Positions 13,256 through 25,100 of a DNA stretch of 64,000 nucleotides are shown here, one piece after another. Each line of letters begins with the position of its first letter. The first letter of the stretch is position 1. The notes under the pieces were generated by a model, which was given only the letters and a program-made list of their open reading frames with translations, made no database searches and was not told the origin of the DNA. Position numbers and translations under genes: made by a program. The DNA comes from Chromobotia macracanthus (Eukaryota; Chordata; Actinopteri; Cypriniformes; Botiidae), in NCBI GenBank assembly GCA_036877525.1, contig JAZGTH010000107.1, forward strand, positions 2,165,501 to 2,229,500, in the 5' to 3' direction.

Positions 13256-13850
13256 TCCAGCGTCACACACCCGGCTGTCGCGAGCACATTGCTACACTCG
13301 CTTCTTGCAACTTGATAGAGAAGGAAGGGGAAGCTAAACCAGTTGAAGTATGATGGACAAAATTCATGAACATTTTCTGTTTTATTTTAAGTGCAAGTTT
13401 CCTGGTATGGTGAGTTTTGTTGTGACAACACCACTGATACTATTTAAGCGTTCAGTCAGTTTATATAAGGTTACAAATGCCAGTATTGGCAGTACTTGTG
13501 GACACCTCCTTGATCCTGCGTTGTGTTTACACTCAGTACAGCATTGGTTTCATAGGTCATTTACCCTTTAATGGATTCACACTTATGCCAAAATACCCAT
13601 GTATGGGGCTCTACATCAGGGGATAACCTTTTGGAATGGCACTTATTGTTAGGAAGCTTGTATTAGAATTCCAGGCATTGAAGTAATGTCATATGCAATA
13701 CTTTGTGACAATAACCCAATGACATGTCTGTTGTTTCGTTTTCAAGTGTTAATGTAGTTCCTTTAAATCATACCATCTACCGTCTGAGCTCATTAGGTCA
13801 TATTTTGAAACTTGGATTGAATTCAGTTTGCATTCCTTTAAATTTAAAAT

Positions 13851-14060
13851 CCCCCCTTAAAAAAAAAAACATTTAAAAAAAAAAAAAAAATTTAAACAAA
13901 GACCGGGCCCCAAAAAAAAAAAAAAAGTGGTAATTATAATTTTTGGTGGAGTGTGTATTAAAAAAAAAAAAAAAAAAAAATAACAAAAAACCCAACAACC
14001 CCCCCCCCAAACAAAAAAAAAAAAAACAAAAAAAGAAAAAACAGAAAAAGGGGGGGGGGT
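13851..14060. repeat. Homopolymer-rich tract, probably damaged sequence
   Basis: Within about 210 bp there are at least six A runs of 9 to 20 bases plus runs of C and G of 6 to 10 bases, joined by short ordinary pieces. No normal microsatellite unit explains the mixture of A, C and G homopolymers. It looks like an assembly or base-calling artefact, or a strongly expanded poly(A)-rich insertion. Confidence 0.7.
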
Positions 14061-17000
14061 TTGTTTCCTCATTCAAAAAAATATCCTGCACTTTGATGTA
14101 CCATCAATACAGAAATAAACTTTTTTACTTTTTGGCCTGAGAATATTGTTTCTATTGAACAAATGCACAAAAAATATTTCTAACATAGATAACACTATGC
14201 TTGAGCAGCAGTGATGTTGCCAAGCTACATGTGACTTTTAATATGTAACCTGTGAGTAATGAACATGGCCCTCGTTCAAGACAAGTGTGAATGAGCGTTA
14301 TAAACAAAAACAGCTGATTATGTCAAAGTCCTGCGGATACCAAGGTACAGTGTGGTTTTGTAGCGTCAAAAAAGTCTAAAAGTTTTGTTTTTCATACAGA
14401 GTATTAAATATAAATTTTGGCTTTTCTGTGCACAATACAATAGATGGCTGGCAATTTTGCACTTTTGTGTTAAAACGTTTATACAATAAAAGCTTTCTCA
14501 TACAAAAGGACATATAAACTGCAGTGAGGGCTTTTTGCCCATCCCCCAACTCCTTTCTCTTCTTCAAAGAATGCCAAACATCCATTCCCCTTATAAACAC
14601 ATGCACATTGTTATAAACTTAACAAATACTAAATATGCACCAATGTGGTTATGTGATGTGACATATTTTGCAGGCATTTTTTTGTTTGAATTTTGTGCTT
14701 CATGTTGTAACTTTTGTTGGCTTGACTGGTCTCTTATTACAGCAGATGTGCTTTTGTGAGTCTTTAGTTCCCCTGAGGACCACCACCCATTCCTGATAGT
14801 AGCCTGCCTTCCCCCCGACTGTTGTCCATTCAGCGCTAAATAAGGTATTATCCTAATGATCCTCAGCTTTGCCCTATGACATAAGAAATCCAGCAGCATA
14901 AAAACTATGCTGTGGTGTGTCACCATGTTAATATCATTGTTTATGGGAGCGACAGGCTGTTATCTCATTTCTGATAGCACACTATGTGACATGGTGATTA
15001 GAAAAGAATTTATGAAATTCTTCTTAAAAGATGACCTTCTGGGCTTGTTTTTTTGTTTTTATAAAACCTGTTGCATTTACCAGTTTACCTCACATGTAAC
15101 TTCCCTCATAGAGGCCTCAGTTCTACAATGCATTATCCAAATCACTGAACCAGCCTATTCCTTTGTTCCTCAGTCTTTGTAAACACTGCACAGAAAAATT
15201 CATCATGAACTCCTTTCTAAATCAGTTTTGTCCTAGCACCCTATCCCTGCATCATGGCAGAGCAGAAAGCACCACTTGCGCCCTGCAGAAGGACACCAGA
15301 TTGATTTTAGATTCACTTATGCTTGCCCTTATACACTTGGTGTGTAAAACTAGCTACTCAAGCTAGAAAGGAAGTCACATCTACACTGCCAGCTGGCCTC
15401 TTAGTCTAGAAATTGGATTGGCCCCCATTTTGGACACATGGATTTTTGTACTCCTTCAAGAAATTAGATACTTCCTTGGCCCATGTTTTGTGCAGTAATT
15501 CTTGATGTGCAGTAATGCTTGATTTTAGGTGATTGGCATTATATGTCCACAGATTACAAAAAATTTGTCTGCATCTTCATGTATACTGTCAAACATCTTG
15601 CAAGAGGATATGATACTGACCTATAAAAACACTGTTCCTCATTTCTGGTCCTCAGCATAACAGTGTTGACTGTTAGTGTTGTCCTCTTATACAGTACTTA
15701 AGCCTCACTTCCTCTCCACAATAATAACCAGTATTTACAACTGTGTGCATGTACAAAGATATGGTAAGTTGGATGTTAGCCTATAGCTTTGTGTACCTTC
15801 TGAGGCTGGATATGACACTATGAGATTTAGATCAGGACTATAATGGCATTAGAACATGTTGATGATACACACTGCAGAGAAGTGCTGCTCGCTTCAGTGC
15901 TGGGTGATCAATAGAGATCAGTGGCTTATTAGCATCCCACTGAGGATACTGCTAACAGGGACTCATCGGGACTCAGTCCTTATTGCTAATATATAAATAA
16001 ATCATATTGGCAGAATTTATATTTCATGCTGCTTCAGAGATTGCATAAAGTCTTTTTTACCATTTCAAAGTGTGCAAAGTTTAAAGTGCAGGTATTATTA
16101 AATGTATACTTAAGATTATTTAATTGCAATTTTATGCTCTAAGATTATTGGGATTTACCCAAAGCTAAAGAGGGATGTGAGATGAGACTAGATTTATGGG
16201 TCAGTTTCCAGCAATATCTGCTTTTCTACCAGGATCCTAGCTCTGCTAATCTACCCTCCACCATCTGTCTGCTCGCAAGAGGGGGGCTGAGCAGGGATTG
16301 GCTCTGAAATGAGTCAGACACACACATCTTTACTCCAGAATTAGTCAACCTTTAAACCAGCATGGGAGAGATTACTGGGCCAAGTAGCATTTCTTGAGTC
16401 TACCACAGGAAGTTGAGTAATGCCAGCAGGAAACAGATCCTGCATCATTATAAAATTTTATATGACCTGGTTTCAACATTCATGAACTTTTGATCAAATT
16501 TGTACCTCACACAGTGGATGTTTAACACTGAAATGGTCTCTTAAGAATATTTGCTTATCAGCTGATACACTGGTGTAATTTATACTTAACACTTTGCCCG
16601 TCAGAATGTGTATTTTGAGCAGCATAAAACTGATTTATCATTGATTTCTGATGAAAGGAGAAGCAGTAGTGATGTTCTTGAATGTTACTACAGCAACCTT
16701 AAAAAGAAGTGCATCCTTACAACCTAACTGACAGCAATTGCTTGCAGCATTAGCACGGCTAATTGTTAAACAGTAAATGACGTGCTGTAATCAAAAACTC
16801 TTATCAACATATTGTAATAAAGGCTTGGTTCAATTTTGTCTTTACCCTATTCACCTGACCTTCTATTCTCAAGAATTTCTTTGTTGTAATGTTTCACACC
16901 TGAAAAGTCGGCCATTACTAAATGATATCTATCTTATTTCCTTATTTCATGCAGGAAATAAGGCGTGGCATACATCTTCTGCTAGATTGACCAAGTTTTT

Positions 17001-18195
17001 ACAAGGCTTCCACAATATTAGCCAAAAACAATGTTAGTGCAAAACAGATGACCCATATAAATGTACATACATGACACCAGCCTTCTACCAATCTTTACAC
17101 TGCCAGTCAGACCAATAGCTGATGACCTAAAAATAACTTAACCTATAGAAATGATTTAATTGGTTTTTCTATAGATGTTTCTTAACTTTGAATTTTAACA
17201 GATCCAGATTTGACCTCACATATACCCTCTGTGTCTTAAAAGACTTAAACTGTCCAGCCTTAGAGGCATTGCTTAAATCGACCAGTGTTAGTTGCCAAAT
17301 AAGGGAAACCTAAGCCTTTCTTACAGGAAGTGATGTTTTCAGGGATGTCATTTATTCTGCAAGTTTGCACAAATCATATTCAAATATTCTATTCATTAGA
17401 GAGAGAGAGCGCAGCCAACTCTATGAATGTACAGCTGAATAATATGTGCTTACTATTCTTCATCATAGCCCAAAATGCCTGCCTGTCTCTCACTGATGTG
17501 TAAAAAGGCCTTCTTAATTACTTTGTAAACACACACCTACCTCATCCTTAACACAGTGCAGTGGAGAACTTCATAAAGACATTTTCTGTTTTGTTTTAGT
17601 AATTATAAAATTTAATAGCAAATTTAATAACACATTTTCTTCCACAAGGAATCATTTTATGTATATTCCCCATTTCTTACATGTACTAATTATGTAACCA
17701 TTAATAAAATGATATGAAGGCAAAATAATAAGCCTTTCATTTATTTTGTGACCTGGCTAACAAATCCAAAGGGAAAACCACAGGTTGTCTAAGGACTGTT
17801 CTGTTATTTTTTACATCCTTACATGTTTTCAGCCATTTCTTCATTTATGTCAAGAAGCAATAAATACACTCTTCACTATGAAATGAGAAGCAGACAAAAC
17901 AAGTCCTTTCATGCAGAGCAATTTGCGAGTATTTTGCCACAGGTGTGGCATAGAGCTCTGGATAATACCCAACAGAAAGGATGGCCTTTTTTTACTTCTT
18001 GTGGCTATGTAAAACATATATATTATAGGAGAAAGATACAGTAAAATGAAGAGACACTTTCATTATAATCATTGTTATCTAACTTTGTCCTCAAAAGGAT
18101 TCTTCATACTTATTTCCTCAAGGGCTTTTGCTTTAGACCGCTTGTGCACTTTGGCTATGTCAGGCCTCGCCCTCTAGTCGATGTAACAGCAACCA

Positions 18196-18205
18196 CCATA
18201 AAAGG
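18196..18205. promoter_or_regulatory. Possible distal CArG box
   Basis: CCATAAAAGG is the same decamer as in the actb promoter and intron 1, and lies about 5 kb upstream of actb. Several CC(A/T)6GG matches are expected by chance in 64 kb of AT-rich DNA, so support is weak. Confidence 0.25.
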
Positions 18206-18919
18206 AGATCTTTAAGTGTGTCACATGGTAACAATGTCAAGAATTCAAGGCTCTTGTCACATGGGACTTTCTCATGGAATCAGATTGAAACTTGCAGGTC
18301 TAATGAATGAAGCAGTACTTGATTAGAGACACCAGGATAATTAAAGCAAAGATTTGTAAGATTTTTTACTTCTGTCTTGCTGTGCCACATGACTCTGTTC
18401 CTCACACAGCTTCCCATATTGGAATGTCTTATACAAATCCATCCTCCACAATGTACAGAAGACTTTCTGCTATTTGTAAACACTACTTTAATTTAGGTTT
18501 CCTATTTCAGTGTTGTTCAACTTTCTTCGTTCATGTTCTTTAGTTTTCATTTGCCTAGATTCTGCCTCACTACGAGTAAAAAGGAAGTGGGTTTGAATTA
18601 TGACAGCAAGGTCATAGCCATATATAGTCAGCCTTGGCAGAGCAATGATAACTTGTGATGTCTCAACTTCAGATAGCTGATTTCATCTCTTTATGTTGTG
18701 CTGTGTCCTATCAACATTGCCTGCTCACACTTCACTTTAACACACCAACACTCAGCAGTTAGTGTGTGACACAAAGTACATCTGAGCTTGATAATGCCTT
18801 TTAGAAACTCTTACGTTCAGTCTGCCTCTCCCAGACAAACACTCACACATTCTGATGCTTGCACCATCACTCTCATACTCAGCCCCTCCTTATACTGGTT
18901 TACTAGCACAAAAGCTGGT

Positions 18920-18965
18920 GGGCGGGGCTTAGCTTCATCTTCAGCTTCTCAGGCTCCATATATGG
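18920..18965. promoter_or_regulatory. Possible GC box plus palindromic CArG box
   Basis: GGGCGGGG near 18920-18927 is followed by a symmetrical consensus CArG box, CCATATATGG, at 18956-18965. The pair lies in the actb-fscn1 spacer, 5.8 kb from actb. No gene start or coding exon follows that could be recognised. Confidence 0.3.
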
Positions 18966-19377
18966 AGAGGACAAGCAGGTACGGTTTGCCAAACTTAGTC
19001 ATCAATGCATGTGTCCCATTCATAGCACTTTCAGCTTGTGTTTTACTGGAACTCTGAAGGCGTGCTATTCTTGACTTAAGATCTATCAGCTCAGGTTCTT
19101 CTCTGTTTTGGCTTTTTCTCTCAAAACTTCTGACATAATATGCTAATGGATTTTCTCAGCTGCTGGGTGCTGCTGCTTGATGAGGGAGGTTGGAGCCATT
19201 TGTCACTTCTTCCGTCAGCTGGATTTGCAAGAGGAAATGACATTGACTTGAAACAGAAGTCATATATCTTCAGAATTGACTTTTGGATGTGGCCACAACA
19301 GTTTTTTCCTTTGGTTACAAGGCGGTAAATTGTATAGTTATAGTGCTGTTGATTATTGACTGAACCTTTGTGTGCTC

Positions 19378-19403
19378 TATATATATATATATATATATAT
19401 ATA
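19378..19403. repeat. (TA)13 microsatellite
   Basis: A pure TA dinucleotide run of 26 bp between CTC and GTC in intergenic DNA. Confidence 0.9.
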
Positions 19404-20657
19404 GTCATATTTAAGATTAGGACACAAAAGATTTTGAGTGAGCATGTCATGTTTGTCAATAAAGATCAAGTTTGATCTGTGAAGAATTGGGTTCAGGTCT
19501 TGGCTTGTTCAGTCACACAATTGTTCTGAGTGGAAAATTATACACTGTGACCTTGATTTTGACTGTTGATTAAAGTTTTGTTGGAGTGGGCTTGGTTGAA
19601 CTCATGGTAATCATCAACTTGGCATTGTGGAATAAAACAGTGGTTTATGGGTGAATCGTTGGTCAAGTCTTCTGTAAAACAATCATTTTCTTAAAGATCA
19701 GACACAGTAAGTGCAGCCACTATTATTACCTGCTCATCTAATATAACTAAAAATGATCAGCAACCACTCAAAAAGAGTTCAGCAACCACTCAAATATGCA
19801 ATAAGAAAAGTTCAACAGAATTCAGAAACATCATCAGTTCAGTTAAACTTGTTTTATCGCAACACATTGGTCCAAGGCATCTTCACAAAAATAGTGCCTT
19901 ACATTCTCCAGTGAGTAAGCCAACGACAACAGATGTTTAAGTAGGAGAAACCAACACTCAGTTGGGGAAGCCCTTCTCCTTGGCCTGGCACATATTTAAA
20001 TGTATTCAAACCAAACATGGATACACAAATATGAACATCTTAGGAAATTTATATTTGAACTTAAATTTGAAAAAAATCTACTGTAATTTCTCAAATATCA
20101 CACACACACATTCTGCTATTTCATTCGGGGAGCCCAGAAAACTTTCCCTTTCTTTTACTCTAAACAGGCCGAAAAACCTTCCAGGAATTAGAAATCTGTT
20201 TTATAAGATTTCTAAATACTTAGACTATTTTACCCTAATGTTTAAACTGTAAATAAAAAAAACTAATAGACAGTGAGGACTCCAGTAGCTCATGATACAG
20301 ACATACCAACTCACAGAATGTAGGTCAGGAAAGGCCCCCCCTTTGTTACATAATACAAGTTTGGGACAGCTGGAGGACCCAGGCCTCAGTTAACCATTTA
20401 ATGAAGCGGCAAAGTGAACTTGTGATGAATTTTAAGAGGCTTGCGATTTAAGAGTCATCTATTTAAGTAAAGTCTTAGTGTTTTAGGATTTCTAATTTTG
20501 TACCTGTTTTTTAGGATTTAACACAATTAATTATACAGATGTAAATTTCCTAGAGCTCAAGCTAAGTCATTCATATCTTGACCTACTTTTTCACATGCCT
20601 TTTCCATTAAGCATGAAAGATTTGCCTGTCCACTTGCCAGTTTGTGAACAATTCAAA

Positions 20658-20673
20658 GGGCGGGGTTATAAAG
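20658..20673 (+). promoter_or_regulatory. Promoter-like GC box directly followed by a TATA motif
   Basis: GGGCGGGG is immediately followed by TTATAAAG. The downstream 200 bp is pyrimidine-rich (CTCTCTCTCCCTCCCTG) and includes a CCATGG at 20892-20897. No long frame or known protein follows, so a real transcript start is uncertain. Confidence 0.2.
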
Positions 20674-21225
20674 TATTGAAACTGAGACACTTAGTATTCT
20701 GGCTGTCCCTTTCCCTGGCCTCCCTCTTGTTTAGCTCCACCTCTTCTGCGCTCTGATCCTCTCTCTTTCAGCAGCATTTCATTCTCTCTCTCCCTCCCTG
20801 CAAACACAGCCAAGCCAACTGCTGCAAGCAGTAGAGGGTCAGTCAGAGGCCTTGAAGGGTGACCAATGCTGCAGCAATAATCCTGCTAAGCCATGGAAGA
20901 AACATTCCTTTCACTGCGGTCAGAGTTAGACAGGGTCTATATTCATGCCAGTGTGCCCAAAGCCGCCCACATTTGACCACCTCAAATGTCTCTATGTCTG
21001 TCTGGTTTATACTGTGTTTACTCTAAAGAGTGCTGACATTACCATGTCTGATTTTGGGTCAGTGTCTGGAAATATTGCTGCCTTTCAAGAAAATAAGAGA
21101 TGCTGGGAAAGCGTTGTCATGTGAAGATGATGCAGCTGTATAATGTTGATGGAGGTCATCCACACTTAATGACTCAATGGAAAATTTATTTTCAGGGTGA
21201 CCTAAGAGAGTCAGAGACATAAACA

Positions 21226-21274
21226 TAATTTAGGGCATAACAAACATAATAGTAGCATAATATGCCCTAAATTA
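21226..21274. repeat. Perfect 14-bp inverted repeat, 21-nt loop
   Basis: TAATTTAGGGCATA (21226-21239) and TATGCCCTAAATTA (21261-21274) are exact reverse complements separated by 21 bp. It may be a small transposon remnant or a hairpin. Confidence 0.7.
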
Positions 21275-21495
21275 GAACTGTTTGTTGGGTACAACATGCA
21301 TAATGGCCCCCTTACTGAATATTACATATATGACAGTTGGAAAAATATTTATTTTTATTGATAAAGCAAAATAGCTTGTTTTAAAGGAAATGTTTATCAT
21401 TTATTTATTTATGTAACTTATGTAACTGTAAAGGCAACTATATTTGTCCCAAGCCTGGGGCAAAAGTCAGGAAAACTCTATGCCCTTTAAAAGAC

Positions 21496-21543
21496 AAAAA
21501 TTTAAATTTTTTTTTTTAAAAAAATTAAAAAATTTTTTTTTTT
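21496..21543. repeat. Alternating T and A homopolymer runs
   Basis: Runs of T and A of 5 to 13 bases alternate with little else for about 50 bp. The character is similar to the tracts at 13851 and 39487, though shorter and without G or C runs. Confidence 0.7.
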
Positions 21544-22073
21544 GTGTTCAATTGTAACACTTTTGTGTGTTGTGGAAATCTTAATTGTTAATGTGTAGGA
21601 ATGTGTATTTGTAATGTTACTAAAGCATTGGCAATATAAACTTGAATCTGAATCTAATGAGGTTAGAAACATTGAGTGGTTGGTGAAGGAAGTGAGAATC
21701 CAGAGCTGACTTTAGGTTTGTGACAGCTATGTCCTAAAAAGGAAATCCAATCTGTGGGCATAAAAGATGGGAAGGCGTTCAGCACAGAGAGAGGCAGGAG
21801 CTCAGGCCAGGTTATGACAGACAGGCTTTCTTCTTGAAACCAGCAGTCCCAGCCAACTACATGCCACCTTGCCTTGCTTTATGACTGTTTCAACTGAGCC
21901 AGGGAAAGCCACAATCCCCTAATCCCTTTAGCTTCCTGCTGTGTTTACTACAGGTAAGCCCTGCTCTTTTGCCCCACCTGTGCTGTCAAGGCACTGCTGA
22001 AGTGCCTAAATAAGGCAAGGTTGACAACCAGGAATTGGCAAAACTTTGATATCTGTAATTCTTTATCCTGTCT

Positions 22074-22086
22074 TTTCCTCCTCCTC

Positions 22087-22121
<35 letters not shown>

Positions 22122-22125
22122 GCTC
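22074..22125. repeat. (CT)n microsatellite
   Basis: A CTC/CT-rich stretch includes an unbroken CT run at about 22087-22112, then a G interruption and further TCTCTC. Confidence 0.85.
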
Positions 22126-25100
22126 ACTCCCTTCATATTTTTATCTCTCTCTTCCTCCTTTCTGTGACTCTGTGTTCCAAGAGGATGGAATGAGAAATCT
22201 ACTGCCAACATGGAAACTGATAGTTTGACAAGGTAGAGCCATATATTCACTATTCTGAACATGAATTTGCTTTTTTATATATGTGAACATTAGATACAGT
22301 ATATGAATATTTATTTGCAATTGAAATGTGCATAGCCTAGAAATTGTTGTAGTAGCACAGCTTCACAGATAGATGGCAATTTAGTTTTGGAAACATTTAT
22401 CCCATGATTCATCCTGAAATGTTTGCTGCTATGCCAACAAACTCACATATGACCTACATTTTAAAAACTATCATAACGGAGGAATGAAAACTGCTTTTGT
22501 TTAAATAGCACTTGTTTTCTATAGCAAAAAGGACATCTCTTAGACAGTACATGGTTTCTCTGATGAGGTATGATGACAACACAGATGGACTGAAGCCAGG
22601 TAGATGTGTGCCAGTTATGGTAAGTGCCATAGTGCCAGATTGCAGTTTGACTAATGAATGAGATAATTTGTGTTGTTGGGATCTGGACAGATGGGCAGTG
22701 GTGAGCCTGGATCTCAGATCACAAAGACCTGGCTCAGCATGAGATGAGAGGGTGGTGCCTGCAGGGTCCTTTCCACCACCAGTTTCAACCTACAGACCTA
22801 CAGCTGGTCATTGGCCACCCCACTGCCCTGCACTCTTCTGTGATTACATGTTTAATACGTGGGTGGGCTACACTCATTTAAATTGGTTATTTACTTTATA
22901 ATAGCCAAGTTTCTCCAAAGTATTATTTTGACTTGTCATTCATATTTTTGTACAGATCTTCCACCATGATTAAGCTGTTTTTTAAACCCCTAGCACAGAG
23001 CAGAGAATTTGGCAAACAAATTATCAGAATACAATAGATTGCTTGCCAAAATGAAACAATGGACCTGAATCTTGAATAGTACTGTGGTATCAGGTGTGTG
23101 TTGGGCCCTCTGTGCCAGATGTTAATGAAATGTCACTCTCAGCAGATGGTGTGTCGCCACATATGAAGGAAATGACTCTTGATAAAAGACTTTGACAGGC
23201 ATTAGTGTCAAATATATCATCCTTCATGTCAGGGAATTACAAAATTAAAATGTTGGGAGAACAGCTTCAATCATTTAAAATTTAAAGATTTTAAAATATA
23301 AACTTTTCAAATAGCAGCTTGTTGGAATCTCCCCTACTGGAATAATTGTATTTTATTATTTAGTTTATCTTTTTATTTTTTTAATATCAATGTTGAAAAA
23401 GAGCAAACAGCTGGTTGTGAATGGACTGTGTGTGAGTTCTAAGGAATCAGCCCCCACATGAGAGCAGAAGCTCTTTGTTGAACCAGAGCACATCATTAGC
23501 ATATAAAACACCTTATTTACCCTGTGGAGACAGAGAGCTGCATGAGTGTAGAGGGGGAGGAAAGCAGAGGGAACCTTCAGATCAGCACATGATAAGAAAC
23601 GTTTTAGTTACAATAAAAATAGCAAATATCATCCACAGTGCTCATTCACAGCAAGAATACCAGGCAATGTTATGGGGCTTGATATTACAAAATTAAATGC
23701 AGTCTAAAGTGATTTTAAGATGCGAAATCTGTAAAATTATAATTGAAACTATGCAAAATGCTGTTTAAGTGTAACACAATTATGAAAAAGTTAAAAACAT
23801 CCTTTCATTGCATTACATAACATTCATAACATACATAACATTAGACAATCAGAAAGTGCCTGAATACTTTTATTACGTCTTATTTATTAAACATCACATT
23901 GTTATTTTTTGTTTAATTTAAGACTACTTAAATATAAAACATACTTTTGGGGACACTGTTAGCAAACGTGGCCTAGTAGTGTTAAGTATTGTAAGTGATG
24001 CAGTTGCACTAAAGAGTCAGAAGATGGCACAGCAGAGCCCACACAATCCATTAAGGGCTGTTCTGGCTGCACCCAGACAGAAATCATGTCAGCATTGACT
24101 CCTGCTACAGTCAGATGACTGCATTGTAATTTAATGGCATTAATGGCTATTTATAACTTAGAATTAGTCATGATGAATAATCTATACTGTTATAGTCTGA
24201 GTTTCACCTTGAGCTCATCTATTATCTCTATATCAGCAGTGTCAGGGATATGTTCCTAGTTCATCCAACACACATGGAGATCAATGAAGCCAAGGACAGT
24301 ACGAGTAAGGCAATCCAGGGCCTAGGAGAGCAGACTTGTGTTTATTCGTCCTGTGGCATGGCTCAAGTTTGATGTGGCCCTCTCCAGTTTCATTCATCCA
24401 GAAAATCTGCTGTGTGAGAGAGAACTGGAGGAATGTCTCTCATCTGACATGCACATGTAATGAGGAACTGCCAGTCTTGTTGAAAAACAGCAGTTTTAAA
24501 AATCTGAAATATGGGTCATAGCATTGAATGAGTCTGGCAAAAGGTAAGGAAAATTGTATATGGGTATATTGTGTTTTTTTGTATATGTAAAATTGTATAT
24601 TGTGTATATGGGAACTGCTGTCTTTCACTGACAGGAAACGGTCGTTTAACGCTCTTTATTGTTTGCTGAAAAATGTCGGTCTTATAAACAATGGGGTTTA
24701 AAACACAAAATGAACGTAAAAATGCACACCCTCATTACATGACACCTGAGTAATGAAAGAATAGGCAAACTTTTAACAGGCTTTGATTAAAAAATCCAGA
24801 GCCACAGAAAAATAGAATCAAGAGACAAGAGAACCTGTTTGAGGGCATTGGAGTGCATTGCGTGTTTAGATATGACAGAGCTATAACTTTAACCCAGCTT
24901 TTTATGTTAACCTCTGGGCTTTTTTCTCTGTGTTCCTGATTACGCCACAAAACAACGTTGGATGGGTCTTAATCTAAAAGAGTGCATTCAGAGACTTTCA
25001 TGTGAAGCTTTGAATGGTCTGTGCAGACAGGGGAGTGTTCAGGTTTGAATGTAGCCTCTGCCCTATAGGTATAATACTATGTCCATGTCATTGTTTATCT

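Noticed and set aside
13857..14140. Frames encoding poly-Phe or poly-Lys
   Set aside because: They are produced by homopolymer runs in the probable artefact tract.
18550..18620. Possible second tRNA-derived SINE head (GCCTCACT then GGGTTTGAATT)
   Set aside because: The B-box match is poor, the A box is unclear and no tail is visible, so it was not called.
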